Assembly: GCF_034676545.1 (NCBI RefSeq)
Contig: NZ_JAUCBZ010000011.1
Span: 62,001 to 126,000 of the forward strand
Direction: 5' to 3'
Source of the DNA: Pararhodobacter sp.
GTDB lineage: Bacteria; Pseudomonadota; Alphaproteobacteria; Rhodobacterales; Rhodobacteraceae
Length of the DNA stretch: 64,000 bases
Below the pieces are notes generated by a model, which saw only the letters and a program-made list of their open reading frames with translations, had not been told where the DNA came from and did no database searches. This document shows, one piece after another, positions 25,165 to 33,732 of this stretch. Made by a program: the position numbers and the translations under genes. Numbering within the stretch: the first letter of the stretch is position 1; each line of letters starts with the position of its first letter.

Positions 25165-27744
25165 ATGACCACACAAGCAACCCGTCTTGCCTGCACCGCC
25201 GCGGTGGCTCTCGCGCTGTCGCTGGGCCTTGCCGCGCCCCTTGCGGCCCAATCGTCGACCGACACCGTCGCCATCGCCCGCAGCGAGGCGCCCGCGGGCT
25301 GGTCGGGGCAGATGTTCCGCGGCATCGCCTTCGCGCTGCCCCCCGGCTGGCAGGAAATGGGCCGCAGCGACGAGAACGTGATCTACTTCGGCGGCGATGT
25401 CGCCACCCGCACCGGTCCCGGCTTCGGCCTGATGCTGGAAGACGACCCGGACCAGACCTTTTCGGGCAGCACGATCGTCGAATTGGGGCAGGTGACGTTC
25501 GAGAACGGGCGGGTCTTCCGTCGCATTTCCTCTTCGGTCACCGAATCCGGCGTGGAGATGTGGGCCGAGATCCTGATCTCGAAGGTCCCGGTGTCCGGAG
25601 ACGATCATCTGGTCATCGTGCAAAGCGCCTATGGCGACGCACTTGACCCGTATCGGTCGGTGCATGCCGGCATCCTCGCCTCGCTGGACCTGCCCGCGCC
25701 GGGGTCCGTGCTGCGCGAGCCGGTGCTGGGCGGTGCCTTTGTCGCCCCGGTCGAAGGCACATGGGACACGAAAAGCCACAGCGACGACGAGGTGCTGACC
25801 TACGAACAGCGCGACCTGGCCGGCGAGGTCACGCTTTACCGCTATGCCGCCGATCCGGCAACGGGCCATTTGAACAGGTGGTATCTGCCGTCGGATGTCG
25901 CGGGCCAGCCGGTCACGCTCATGGACCAGCCGGCGCTGCTTTACGAATGGACCCAGCGGTCGAACCGGTTCTCCGACGGCAGCGACGCCGATACCACCAC
26001 CCGCATCTTCGTGTTCGAAACCTGCCTGCCGGGCCCCGATACGCTGGCCATCGGGTTCGAGGGGCTGCCCTCGTTTTACCGGTCGGAACAGGTGGCGCAG
26101 CTTGTGGACGCGATAGAACCGGCGCGCGGCGATGCCGCTTGCGGCGCGGCGAACCTGCCAGCCGGGGCCGTTGCCGGTTCCCCGGGAGCCCGCCCGGACG
26201 GGCTGGCGGGTTTCCAGGCCGTTGGTGTGCCGGCCCCCACCGCGCCGGCCGCAAAGGCCGAAGGGACGGCGCTGAATGGCATCCTGACCTACAGCGCCCG
26301 CGAGGGATGGATCGCCATGTCGGGCGAGGGCACGCTGACGCTGATGCACCCGGACGGGCGGGGGGTGGTCACGGTGGCGCGCGGCGCCGCGGTCCTGCCG
26401 CCAAACGGCCTCGCCGCGCTGGTGCCGCCCGGCCGCCTGCCCAGTTTCTTCGGCGACTATTACATGGAGTGGACCCAGTTCGGCTGGCCCTCGACTTCGG
26501 CCGAGTTCATGGACAACGGCCAGCCGGTCACCGGCTGGCACTTCCTGAACATCTCACGCAACTGCCTGCCGGGGCAAGAGCCGGTGGCGTTGTATTGGGC
26601 CGGGATCAACAGGTTCCTCAGCGGAGACACGCTGCGCGACTTGCTGATGGGCCTGCGGTTCAACTGGCCCGAGGGGATGGAGGAATGCGCCCTGAAGGAT
26701 GCGGGAGTGGGCGCCGCCTTCTCTGGCCTGCCCGCAGAGCCCGCGCCCGAGCACTCGGCCGCGCCCGAACCCGCGCCCCAACCCCAGCCGCCCGTCGCCG
26801 CAGAGGCCGAACTGCTGCTGCCCCCGCCGCCGCCCCCGGTCATGCCCGTAGAGGAACCGGCCGAAGACCCGGACGCCTTCATCGAAGGCGAGGCCGGCTA
26901 CACGCTTTACCGCAACGGGCGCTATGGCACCTTCATCGAATACCCCGCCAGCTACTTCCGCGCTGAGCCGCCGCCGGACAGCGGCGACGGCCGCACCTTC
27001 GTGTCGGCGGACGGCCAGTCGCAGTTCTATGTCTTCGCGCAGTACAACGCCCTTGGGCTGACACAGGACGAGATGATGCGCCAGGATATCGAACAGGGTG
27101 GCACCGACAGCGTGACCTACCGCAAGTCGGGCGAAGGCTGGTATGTGCTGTCGGGCTATGGCGATGGGGGCGTGATCTACTACCGCAAGGTCATCCTCGA
27201 TCCCTCGGGCCTGGTTCAGGTGTTCGAGATCGCCTATCCGCCGTCCCTGAAGGAGGCGTTCGATCCGGTCGTAACCTACATGGCCAACAGTTTCGGCCCC
27301 GGAACCTCGACCGGCGACTGGACCCAAGGTGTCGATCCGGCCTGGGATGACGAGGTCACGAAAGAACCTGTTCGGGTGGACCGCCTGACGAGCCCCGCCC
27401 GCGGCACAGACTTGCGCAAGGCGCTGATGGCGGCCGCGCGCGGACCCATCGAGGCGGAAATCGGCCTAAGCATCGTCTTCGTCGCCTCGGTCCTGCGCAC
27501 CGACGGGACCTGGGCCTATCTGCAGGCCGTCCCGCACAACCCCGACGGCAGCAGGATCAACTGGGCGAATACACCCTACGCCGCCGAGATGAAGAAGGGC
27601 GTCATGAGCGATACCGCCATGGTCCTGATGCGGAAGGTGCAGGGGGAATGGACCGTCGTCGACCACATCTTTGGGCCGACCGACGTCTACTGGCTGAACT
27701 GGGCCAATGCCTACGAACTGGACGAGGCGCTGTTCACGCCCTGA
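25165..27744 (+). CDS. Large exported protein with PsbP/Mog1-like modules
   Basis: An 859-residue protein behind AGGAAAAGGA with signal peptide CTAAVALALSLGLAAPLAAQ. It contains at least three comparable modules that begin with a short amphipathic strand and a conserved aromatic: FRGIAFALPPGWQEMG, LTYSAREGWIAMSGEG and YGTFIEYPASYFRAE, each followed by a beta-rich stretch. A Pro-rich spacer (LLPPPPPPVMPVEE) precedes the last module. The C-terminus, FVASVLRTDGTWAYLQAVPH then MRKVQGEWTVVDHIFGPTDV, is probably another domain. No catalytic motif. The third large exported gene in this run. Confidence 0.72.
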   Translation: MTTQATRLACTAAVALALSLGLAAPLAAQSSTDTVAIARSEAPAGWSGQMFRGIAFALPPGWQEMGRSDENVIYFGGDVATRTGPGFGLMLEDDPDQTFSGSTIVELGQVTFENGRVFRRISSSVTESGVEMWAEILISKVPVSGDDHLVIVQSAYGDALDPYRSVHAGILASLDLPAPGSVLREPVLGGAFVAPVEGTWDTKSHSDDEVLTYEQRDLAGEVTLYRYAADPATGHLNRWYLPSDVAGQPVTLMDQPALLYEWTQRSNRFSDGSDADTTTRIFVFETCLPGPDTLAIGFEGLPSFYRSEQVAQLVDAIEPARGDAACGAANLPAGAVAGSPGARPDGLAGFQAVGVPAPTAPAAKAEGTALNGILTYSAREGWIAMSGEGTLTLMHPDGRGVVTVARGAAVLPPNGLAALVPPGRLPSFFGDYYMEWTQFGWPSTSAEFMDNGQPVTGWHFLNISRNCLPGQEPVALYWAGINRFLSGDTLRDLLMGLRFNWPEGMEECALKDAGVGAAFSGLPAEPAPEHSAAPEPAPQPQPPVAAEAELLLPPPPPPVMPVEEPAEDPDAFIEGEAGYTLYRNGRYGTFIEYPASYFRAEPPPDSGDGRTFVSADGQSQFYVFAQYNALGLTQDEMMRQDIEQGGTDSVTYRKSGEGWYVLSGYGDGGVIYYRKVILDPSGLVQVFEIAYPPSLKEAFDPVVTYMANSFGPGTSTGDWTQGVDPAWDDEVTKEPVRVDRLTSPARGTDLRKALMAAARGPIEAEIGLSIVFVASVLRTDGTWAYLQAVPHNPDGSRINWANTPYAAEMKKGVMSDTAMVLMRKVQGEWTVVDHIFGPTDVYWLNWANAYELDEALFTP

Positions 27745-27871
27745 GGCCAGCGTCGCCAGACGCGGCCTTGCCGGCACATTACCTGTGCGCAGGGGCTGGT
27801 TCCCGGTCCTTGAACCTGACCGTTGCCGCCCCGAAATCGGCTTCTGGATACTGAAACGAAAGGAAATCGAC

Positions 27872-28669
27872 ATGGAAAGAGCGCCCCCCGGACCAGAGAC
27901 GTTCCCCGTCATGAAGGGCAAGGTGGCGATCGTCACCGGTGCCGCAATGGGCATGGGCGAGGCGACGGCGCGACTGTTCGCCCGGGCGGGCGCCAAGGTC
28001 GTGCTGACCGACTTCAACGCCGAGGTGGGCGAGAAGGTTGCGCAATCGATCCTGGACGCCGGTGACGAAGCTGCCTTTGTCCGCACCGACGTGTCGATCT
28101 CCGACGAGGTGAAGCAGACGGTGGCCTTTGCCGTCGAACGCTTCGGGCGCCTTGACGCTGCGGTGAACAATGCCGCGCTGAGGCCCGACAACGCTCCAGC
28201 CGCCGAATTCGACGAGGCTTACTGGGACCGGCTGATGTCGGTTGACCTCAAGGGCACTGCACTGTGCATGAAGCACGAACTGGCACAGATGGTGGCGCAG
28301 GGCGGCGGCGGGTCGATCATCAACATCTCGTCGGTCTCGGGCTTCCGCCCGCAGCCCAACACGATGGCATATGTCGCCGCCAAGCACGGCGTGAACGGCC
28401 TGACCAAGAACGCGGCGATGGAATACGGCCGCCACAACATCCGCGTGAACGCCATCGCGCCGGGTGCCATCGACACGCCGATGCTCAAGGCCTTGCTTGA
28501 CGAGATGGGGCTGGACCGGGGTGAGTTCGCGAAAAAGCTCAGTGTGCTGGAGCGTTTCGGCCAGCCCGAGGAAGTGGCGCAGGGCAGCCTGTGGCTGGCG
28601 TCCGACGCGTCGTCCTTCGTGACCGGCACGGTGCTGTTCGTTGACGGGGGATACACTGGCGCGATGTGA
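27872..28669 (+). CDS. Short-chain dehydrogenase/reductase
   Basis: A 265-residue classical SDR starting at the ATG at 27872, with AAAGGAAA upstream. Cofactor motif TGAAMGMG, structural NNAA, catalytic Ser in INISSVSG and YVAAK (Tyr-Lys) are all present; the Asp after the second strand (VVLTDFN) favours NAD(H) over NADP(H). The C-terminus SFVTGTVLFVDGGYTGAM is typical. Substrate cannot be read from sequence. It follows the exported-protein run by 127 bp and may be separately transcribed. Confidence 0.9.
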   Translation: MERAPPGPETFPVMKGKVAIVTGAAMGMGEATARLFARAGAKVVLTDFNAEVGEKVAQSILDAGDEAAFVRTDVSISDEVKQTVAFAVERFGRLDAAVNNAALRPDNAPAAEFDEAYWDRLMSVDLKGTALCMKHELAQMVAQGGGGSIINISSVSGFRPQPNTMAYVAAKHGVNGLTKNAAMEYGRHNIRVNAIAPGAIDTPMLKALLDEMGLDRGEFAKKLSVLERFGQPEEVAQGSLWLASDASSFVTGTVLFVDGGYTGAM

Positions 28670-28947
28670 CCGCCAATGGCAGACCTACGGCACGCCGCAG
28701 GGCAGATTGGATTTCCCGCCGTGCCCGCAGGGCTATCTTGGGAGGCCATATTGCGCCACGAGCCACCGGGCGAAGGCTGGAGAAGGTCGGCTTTCAGACC
28801 CGTCCCCTCCAGCAGCCGGTGCTTGTGGAGGGGAGGCACCATGGTTCCTCAAAAGCTGCCGTGACATCCTTCGTGGCGACCGTCCGCTAAGGGCCGGGCC
28901 CGGCACTGCTGGATGCCACTGGCCCAGCCGGTGCTCCGCCAAGGAAT
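28670..28947. other. Intergenic region with an 8-bp-stem hairpin
   Basis: No gene seen. CCCCTCCA (28804-28811) and TGGAGGGG (28826-28833) form an 8-bp stem with a 14-base loop and no T-run. A short string GTCCGCTAAGGGCCG (28881 region) resembles GTCTGCTAAGGGCCG next to the recombinase remnant near 13910, a hint of common mobile-element debris. Confidence 0.35.
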
Positions 28948-29172
28948 TCAATCGAGCCACGGAAGGCGAAGTTGTGTAGGCCCCCAGATCCAGCCGCTCT
29001 CGATCCAGAATTTACCTCCGTTCTTCGGCCCCCAGATCCAGTTACTGTCTATCCAGTACTTTCCGCTATTCTTTGGCCCCCAAATCCACCCGTCTTGTAT
29101 CCAAAATTTACCCGACATTTCCGGACCGTAAATGAATCCATTCTCGATCCAAAATTTGCCGCTATGCCCCAC
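28948..29172 (-). CDS. Small four-fold tandem-repeat protein (beta-flower-like)
   Basis: A 74-residue protein starting at GTG 29172 with an excellent ribosome site, GGAGGAG, eight bases upstream. It is almost entirely four 16-residue repeats: SGKFWIENGFIYGPEM, SGKFWIQDGWIWGPKN, SGKYWIDSNWIWGPKN and GGKFWIESGWIWGPTQ, plus a short tail LRLPWLD. Each repeat alternates G-K-[FY]-W-I and [WF]-I-[WY]-G-P and should form two short strands; four copies suggest a closed four-bladed barrel like the 4-fold beta-flower proteins. No signal peptide. Function unknown. Confidence 0.75.
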   Translation of the reverse strand: MGHSGKFWIENGFIYGPEMSGKFWIQDGWIWGPKNSGKYWIDSNWIWGPKNGGKFWIESGWIWGPTQLRLPWLD

Positions 29173-29613
29173 GCTTCTATCTCCTCCGTCAATGGAGTAG
29201 CATCATAATGCGCCCGCGCGGGTCTGAGAAGAGCTTCAGCTTCAACGCGATGCCGCGTCCCTCGCTGACTGGCCGCTTCGGGGAACGCGGCGGTGCGGCA
29301 GTCTGCGAGGTCGAAGATCCGGTAAGGGCCGGATTGGCTGAACGGGGTGGCACAACCTCCATCATACCCCCTCGGATCGCGCTTGCAGCCTTTCACCTCC
29401 TGGTGAGGCAAATGCACGTTGGCGGCACGCGAGCACGATACAAGTATCGTACCACTGCTTCGCAGCATTTCCCCTGAATAGCCGTCACACGAAACGTCCG
29501 CGCGGAGGTTTGCCCGCAAGTCGACGGACAAGAAATTCGAGTTAATCATCGTGGATCTGGCCTCGGTGCGTTATGCTGGAGCCGTCCGACATGAATGATT
29601 TGGAGCACACTCG
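29173..29613. other. Intergenic region, no gene recognised
   Basis: About 440 bp between the divergent repeat protein and the 458-residue protein. I see open frames but none with a ribosome site or recognisable product. It must hold the promoters of both flanking genes. Confidence 0.4.
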
Positions 29614-30990
29614 GTGCCTACAGAGCAAACGCTACGCGAGCATTTCTTTTACGTTGCTGTAGCCCGGTTCGTTTTCCTGCACCCGCAACATGGCGTCGTT
29701 TCCGTGCGGGATCCGATCAGACTTGCAGACGCAGAGCAACTTGGCCTTTCCCCGCTGTTGATCTACGGCCTCAGCGTAGCAGGCCTTCCCCTGCGTTGGA
29801 TGACCTTTTCAACAGTTGTTGAGCCCAGGCCCATCTTGTCCGTGCTGCAGGAGGCATGGTCGCAGGCTGACGGCCTGCGCGGCCTGCCGGACACGCTGCG
29901 GGTCAACCGCCATCTCGCCGCCGCCTGCCCCGATTTGACCTCAAGCCTGGCAAAGATCGGCGTGAATCTCAGGATTACCAATGCCGCGGATAAGACCCAT
30001 CCGGCTGCATTGCGATCAGCGCAGGACGCCGCCCGCTGGTTGCTGGACCGCAGCAGTGGCAAATCCGCTGATAGAGACCCGGTGCTGGCGCTCAATGAAA
30101 ATGCTGCGCATGACCATCGTTACGACAGTCAGGGCGGCGCGCTCACCACAGCCCCCGCAAAAACACGGCCGCAGATTGAAGAGTGGCTTGCGCTCCCGGT
30201 TCAGGAAGCCGGGTTGCTCCCCTTGGAAAAGATGGACTGGACACCCGGGCCATGGCTCTTTCCCCAAGAGACCTCAATACCACCGAAGCAACCGCGGTAC
30301 TTTCACCCCGACGGCTTCGGCGGGAGGGTTTGGCTGCTTACCGGTCAAGGGGATGACGTCGACCAGACGGAGGTTGACGATGATCCGATCAGCGACGGTC
30401 TTGAAGAAGTTGCTGCGCTGGCTCGCAACCTCGTTGAGTGCTGGCCAAACCCTCCCGCCGAAATCGCAAGCGAAGTCGGGATCACGCTTCGACAACTCCA
30501 GTGGTTCCTCTCGGGCCGGGCTGATCTTTCTAGCAGCCAGCGCTACCGCCTCGAAGAGCTTCTCGGCATAGGCATGGATGAGCGCTCAGGCTACCTAACC
30601 GCACGTGGCCCCTATGTGCTGATCGCGCGCAAGCCCCAGGCACTGGAGGCCGTCTATACCGAGATTTCTCACGGGGGTGACGCAAACCCCTGGGAGCTGC
30701 TTCCCAGCACTGGTGCAGCCGATCCAAGCTGGCGATATATCCTGATCAATACCTATGGGGCCCCACCCAGCTTCGTCATGGTTCCCAGGGGCGATCGGAT
30801 TGCGGATCGGCTCGAGGATCTGATCCTCAACTTCGCCGGCCCCCTCTCCGTCGCCCGACCATTCTACCAAGAGGTCGTCACAACCTGCGCTCGCGCTTGC
30901 CGCAACCCTAAAGCGAACGTTACGTCGATGACCGAGTTCGTGCTGCGCTACCAGCGGCACTGGACAGATTGTGCCTGGCAGCCGGTGTAG
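29614..30990 (+). CDS. Hypothetical protein with internal HTH-like segment
   Basis: A 458-residue soluble protein from a GTG start. I do not recognise a family over the full length. Around residues 285-325, NPPAEIASEVGITLRQLQWF then LSSSQRYRLEELLGIGM reads like an XRE-type helix-turn-helix. The C-terminal part (GPYVLIARKPQALEAVYTEI, WRYILINTYGAPPSFVMVPR) is alpha/beta. Possibly a regulator or a plasmid maintenance protein; this is inference. Neighbouring genes give no operon context. Confidence 0.5.
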   Translation: MPTEQTLREHFFYVAVARFVFLHPQHGVVSVRDPIRLADAEQLGLSPLLIYGLSVAGLPLRWMTFSTVVEPRPILSVLQEAWSQADGLRGLPDTLRVNRHLAAACPDLTSSLAKIGVNLRITNAADKTHPAALRSAQDAARWLLDRSSGKSADRDPVLALNENAAHDHRYDSQGGALTTAPAKTRPQIEEWLALPVQEAGLLPLEKMDWTPGPWLFPQETSIPPKQPRYFHPDGFGGRVWLLTGQGDDVDQTEVDDDPISDGLEEVAALARNLVECWPNPPAEIASEVGITLRQLQWFLSGRADLSSSQRYRLEELLGIGMDERSGYLTARGPYVLIARKPQALEAVYTEISHGGDANPWELLPSTGAADPSWRYILINTYGAPPSFVMVPRGDRIADRLEDLILNFAGPLSVARPFYQEVVTTCARACRNPKANVTSMTEFVLRYQRHWTDCAWQPV

Positions 30991-31235
30991 CGGAGCGGTC
31001 GACCGACATGACTGCGAACTTCCCCTTAGGCCTGCGTACGCACCACAATCCTTGACTCTCTGCGCCCAACCACTATCTTTGCCATGTGCCATAAAGAGCA
31101 TCTTGGGCCGGGTTAGCTTGGATATCGCCCCGCCCATTTGGATGATGGTTCTGCCAGGAGAGCCATTTGCAGGACACGTAAGGGTGGCGTCCGATCCCTT
31201 GAGCTAAGGACGCGCTGCTACTGCGAGCACATCGA

Positions 31236-31655
31236 TCAACGCACGGTTCCCACACGGGTACCGTGCGTTTTCGTTCCTGAAAAGGCGGTAATCACCGACC
31301 AATGCGCTTCTTCACCACGCGGCGTACGGTGCTCAACAATAGCCGTCCCCGTCCGCGAGCGGACAGCCATAACCCTCAAAGACCGCCAGCTGTGATCCCC
31401 AAAGAACACAGGAGTGCCCTCGCGGACTATGGTCGCCACATACCCCGCCACGTTTCCGAACTCGGCAAACCCGGCCGCGATCATCTCGCGCTCGTGTTCA
31501 GCCCAGATATGCGCGGCACCGAAGCCACGGTTGGGACCGGTGTGCCGACCGTGGAAGAGGCGGATCTCGCCGGCCGGCAGGATGATGCCCGGCGCGCGCA
31601 TCTCCAGCAGCCGCCCGAAAGCGATGGCACCCGAAGGATGCAGGATCGGAGTCAT
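31236..31655 (-). CDS. Small hypothetical protein, possible nuclease/toxin-like fold
   Basis: A 139-residue protein chosen from the ATG at 31655 (MTPILHPSGAIAFGRLLEMR), ten bases after the stop of the HTH gene upstream, with GAGGGCTGAG ahead. The central segment GFGAAHIWAEHEREMIAAGF then VAGYVATIVREGTPVFF recalls the HI...H...l..GF...V..yI pattern of phage-associated barnase/EndoU/RelE-like nucleases. That similarity is weak and only seen by eye. Coupled to the HTH gene in one operon. Confidence 0.45.
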   Translation of the reverse strand: MTPILHPSGAIAFGRLLEMRAPGIILPAGEIRLFHGRHTGPNRGFGAAHIWAEHEREMIAAGFAEFGNVAGYVATIVREGTPVFFGDHSWRSLRVMAVRSRTGTAIVEHRTPRGEEAHWSVITAFSGTKTHGTRVGTVR

Positions 31656-31665
31656 CGACACGGTC

Positions 31666-32199
31666 TCAGCCCTCGGTCTTTGCAGCTGCCGTGCGCTGCC
31701 TGGCGGCGGCGGCTCGGGCGTTTGCGCGTGCATTCGGGCGCTCGGTCATCTGCCGCGCGGCCTCACGCTCAGCCCGCTCATCGTCGAAATCCGGAGCAAG
31801 CTTCTGCAACTTCTCGACCAACCCGTCGAGGTGATAGATGTTGGAGCCAAAATCCCCTGCCGCGGTCGTCTGCTGCTCACGCCGCAGAAACCCCTGCGCC
31901 TCGAGGTCGCGAATGTGCTTCTGCAAGGTCGTCTCGGACATCTGCAGACGCTCCAGCAGATTCCGCTTCGACGGGAAGGGTGGCTTTGCCGGGTCCATCC
32001 AGTAACTCAGCAGCTGAACCAGAATGTTGAACTGGGCCGTGTTCAACCCAAGACGCTTCTGGCCCCGAACGAGGATGTTCGGAACTCCGGTAAAACCATG
32101 GCTCATCACGGCGGGGCCGAAGATCCTTTCGGTCGAGGACTTCTGACGCCTTGCCTGGCCAGCTTCTGCCTTTTGTGGCGGTGTCTTCTTCTGGGGCAT
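31666..32199 (-). CDS. Winged-helix DNA-binding protein
   Basis: A 177-residue basic protein. Residues about 45-115 form a winged helix: LGLNTAQFNILVQLLSYWMD, then FPSKRNLLERLQMSETTLQK HIRDLEAQGFL. N- and C-termini are disordered and Lys/Arg/Ala-rich. It could be a plasmid regulator or a replication-initiator-like protein; no origin-type iterons lie close by. It heads a two-gene unit with the 139-residue protein. The 14-bp palindrome at 32401 lies about 200 bp upstream of its start. Confidence 0.65.
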   Translation of the reverse strand: MPQKKTPPQKAEAGQARRQKSSTERIFGPAVMSHGFTGVPNILVRGQKRLGLNTAQFNILVQLLSYWMDPAKPPFPSKRNLLERLQMSETTLQKHIRDLEAQGFLRREQQTTAAGDFGSNIYHLDGLVEKLQKLAPDFDDERAEREAARQMTERPNARANARAAAARQRTAAAKTEG

Positions 32200-32704
32200 G
32201 GCTCGCGCCTCCTTTCGGCATTGGATCTACGAGCCACGTTTCCCTGGAACAAGGCGCTCCAAAGGGTTGGCGGTGTGCAGTTTCTACGCCCACCTGTATT
32301 CCGGTATCCCGGTGACTGCTGCTTCCCGTTGACTGGATGACGGTACTTAGCTGTCCAGCTTCTTGGGTCAGGTGGACCGAGATCTACACCTACCCGTGGG
32401 GGCAAATATTTGCCATCGCGAAACGCCCGTGAATCCCGGAAATCTTCCGGATCCTCTCGCCAGAATAGCGCCGCTTATCGGCAAGCGCCACACCGGTAGC
32501 CCGCGCGCGTTCGTCGAATGTGCGAACCCGCAGCTCCATCAAAGATGGTGTTGCAACGAGCACGACTCACCACTACGTTCAGCTTCCAAGGGTGAATCCC
32601 GTAGCTGTCGCCGGCTGAAACCTTCATCTCCTGATACTGCAACTGACCTCGATCTCTCACTCGATGGTCGTGTCTAACCGGCGATCACGGCCCTGGAGAT
32701 GAGC
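32200..32704. other. Divergent intergenic region containing a palindrome
   Basis: About 505 bp with no supported gene between the winged-helix gene and a divergent hypothetical gene. Apart from the perfect palindrome at 32401-32414 nothing is recognisable. It should hold both promoters. Confidence 0.4.
32401..32414. promoter_or_regulatory. Perfect 14-bp palindrome, candidate operator
   Basis: GGCAAATATTTGCC is its own reverse complement and sits between two divergent genes, one of which encodes a winged-helix protein. It is an operator candidate; the cognate regulator is not known. Confidence 0.45.
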
Positions 32705-33487
32705 ATGATCGACGCCACCATTCCGTTTCACCTGTCCGCAGCCGACTTGCCTACACTGAAAAAGGCAGAGGCACTGCATCTGCCAGATATTGCTCCCAGC
32801 CTCCGCCCTGAGTTCGTTGCGCGCGCGTTTGGCTTTCGAACAGCCACCGGTTTCCGGAAAACGCTCGAAGTGGTTCCTGATCGCGAGCATGAAATCAGTC
32901 TCTCCTTCCAGTCGGCGGCGGACTTCACCCGTGCTCGTGGTCTCACCGTGACGGCTCGGCGCGTCTATGATATTCTCGCTACGACCGTGATGGTGAAGGA
33001 AGCATCACGGGATCCCGAGATCAACGACATGGGTTACGGCAACAGATATCTGTGGCCGGAAAACCGACACATCCGCGACGAACTGGCTGCTGTGCCCGTC
33101 CATATGCAGGGCGGTGTCCGGTCGGCAATCTGGCGCAAGCGGATCAGCGAGTCTCGTGCCAAGGTAACGGACATCGCGAAACGTGACAGCCTCCTTCATG
33201 CGCTAGCCTATGCGTCCTGCCTGGAGAAGATCAAGACGACGCAAGAAAAAGGTGCCTACTTCCTGAAGCACCGAGCCGAAGAAACGCCCTTCCGGCTCTT
33301 CGGAGACGTGGTGATTGGACACAATTACGTATCAAATACGGATATGATCATCGCCATGCTGCATCTCGGCTTCCAGATGGATGGTCGGCACCGGATGGAG
33401 GAAAGGCTCCACCCACGGTTCAACTATTCCATGAAGTCGGTCAACTCTATGAAGCCGTACTCCGTCCGTTACAAAGACGCAGCTTAA
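32705..33487 (+). CDS. Hypothetical plasmid protein
   Basis: A 260-residue soluble protein. The ATG at 32705 is preferred over the one at 32699 because GGAG lies seven bases before it. Sequence includes FVARAFGFRTATGFRKTLEV and a basic C-terminal half (MHLGFQMDGRHRMEERLH type composition). I do not recognise it; no membrane segment or catalytic motif. It is convergent with the virD4 operon, with a strong hairpin between them. Confidence 0.55.
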   Translation: MIDATIPFHLSAADLPTLKKAEALHLPDIAPSLRPEFVARAFGFRTATGFRKTLEVVPDREHEISLSFQSAADFTRARGLTVTARRVYDILATTVMVKEASRDPEINDMGYGNRYLWPENRHIRDELAAVPVHMQGGVRSAIWRKRISESRAKVTDIAKRDSLLHALAYASCLEKIKTTQEKGAYFLKHRAEETPFRLFGDVVIGHNYVSNTDMIIAMLHLGFQMDGRHRMEERLHPRFNYSMKSVNSMKPYSVRYKDAA

Positions 33488-33546
33488 GCTGATTCTGCAC
33501 CAGCCACACCGGGAAGCGGTGATCGCTGTGATTAGCGCCTGCAACA

Positions 33547-33579
33547 TTGGATGGTGAGCGCTTAGCGTTCACCATCCAA
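33547..33579. terminator. Strong hairpin between convergent genes
   Basis: TTGGATGGTGAGCGC (33547-33561), loop TTA, and GCGTTCACCATCCAA (33565-33579) form a 15-bp stem with one G-U pair. It lies between the 3' ends of the hypothetical gene and virD4. There is no long T-run, so it may be a bidirectional or Rho-aided terminator or an RNA-stabilising hairpin. Confidence 0.6.
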
Positions 33580-33732
33580 GCCGTGGACATCAACCATTTA
33601 ACGTCCGCGCCCTGCCTGCCGTGACATATGTCTACGCTTCCTGTTCGATCGAGACAGAACTGAACCGGCAACCGCTTTCGTCTTTTCCGAGTAACGATCA
33701 CTGCGCAGAAGGGCCCGTTCCGCCAGAGGTCT

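Noticed and set aside
25108..26541. 477-codon minus-strand frame
   Set aside because: It is antisense to the 859-residue exported protein with no recognisable domain; judged a shadow.
28980..29130. Short spaced DNA repeats resembling a mini-CRISPR or iterons
   Set aside because: The 48-bp period equals 16 codons of a real repeat protein on the minus strand, and variation is at wobble positions.
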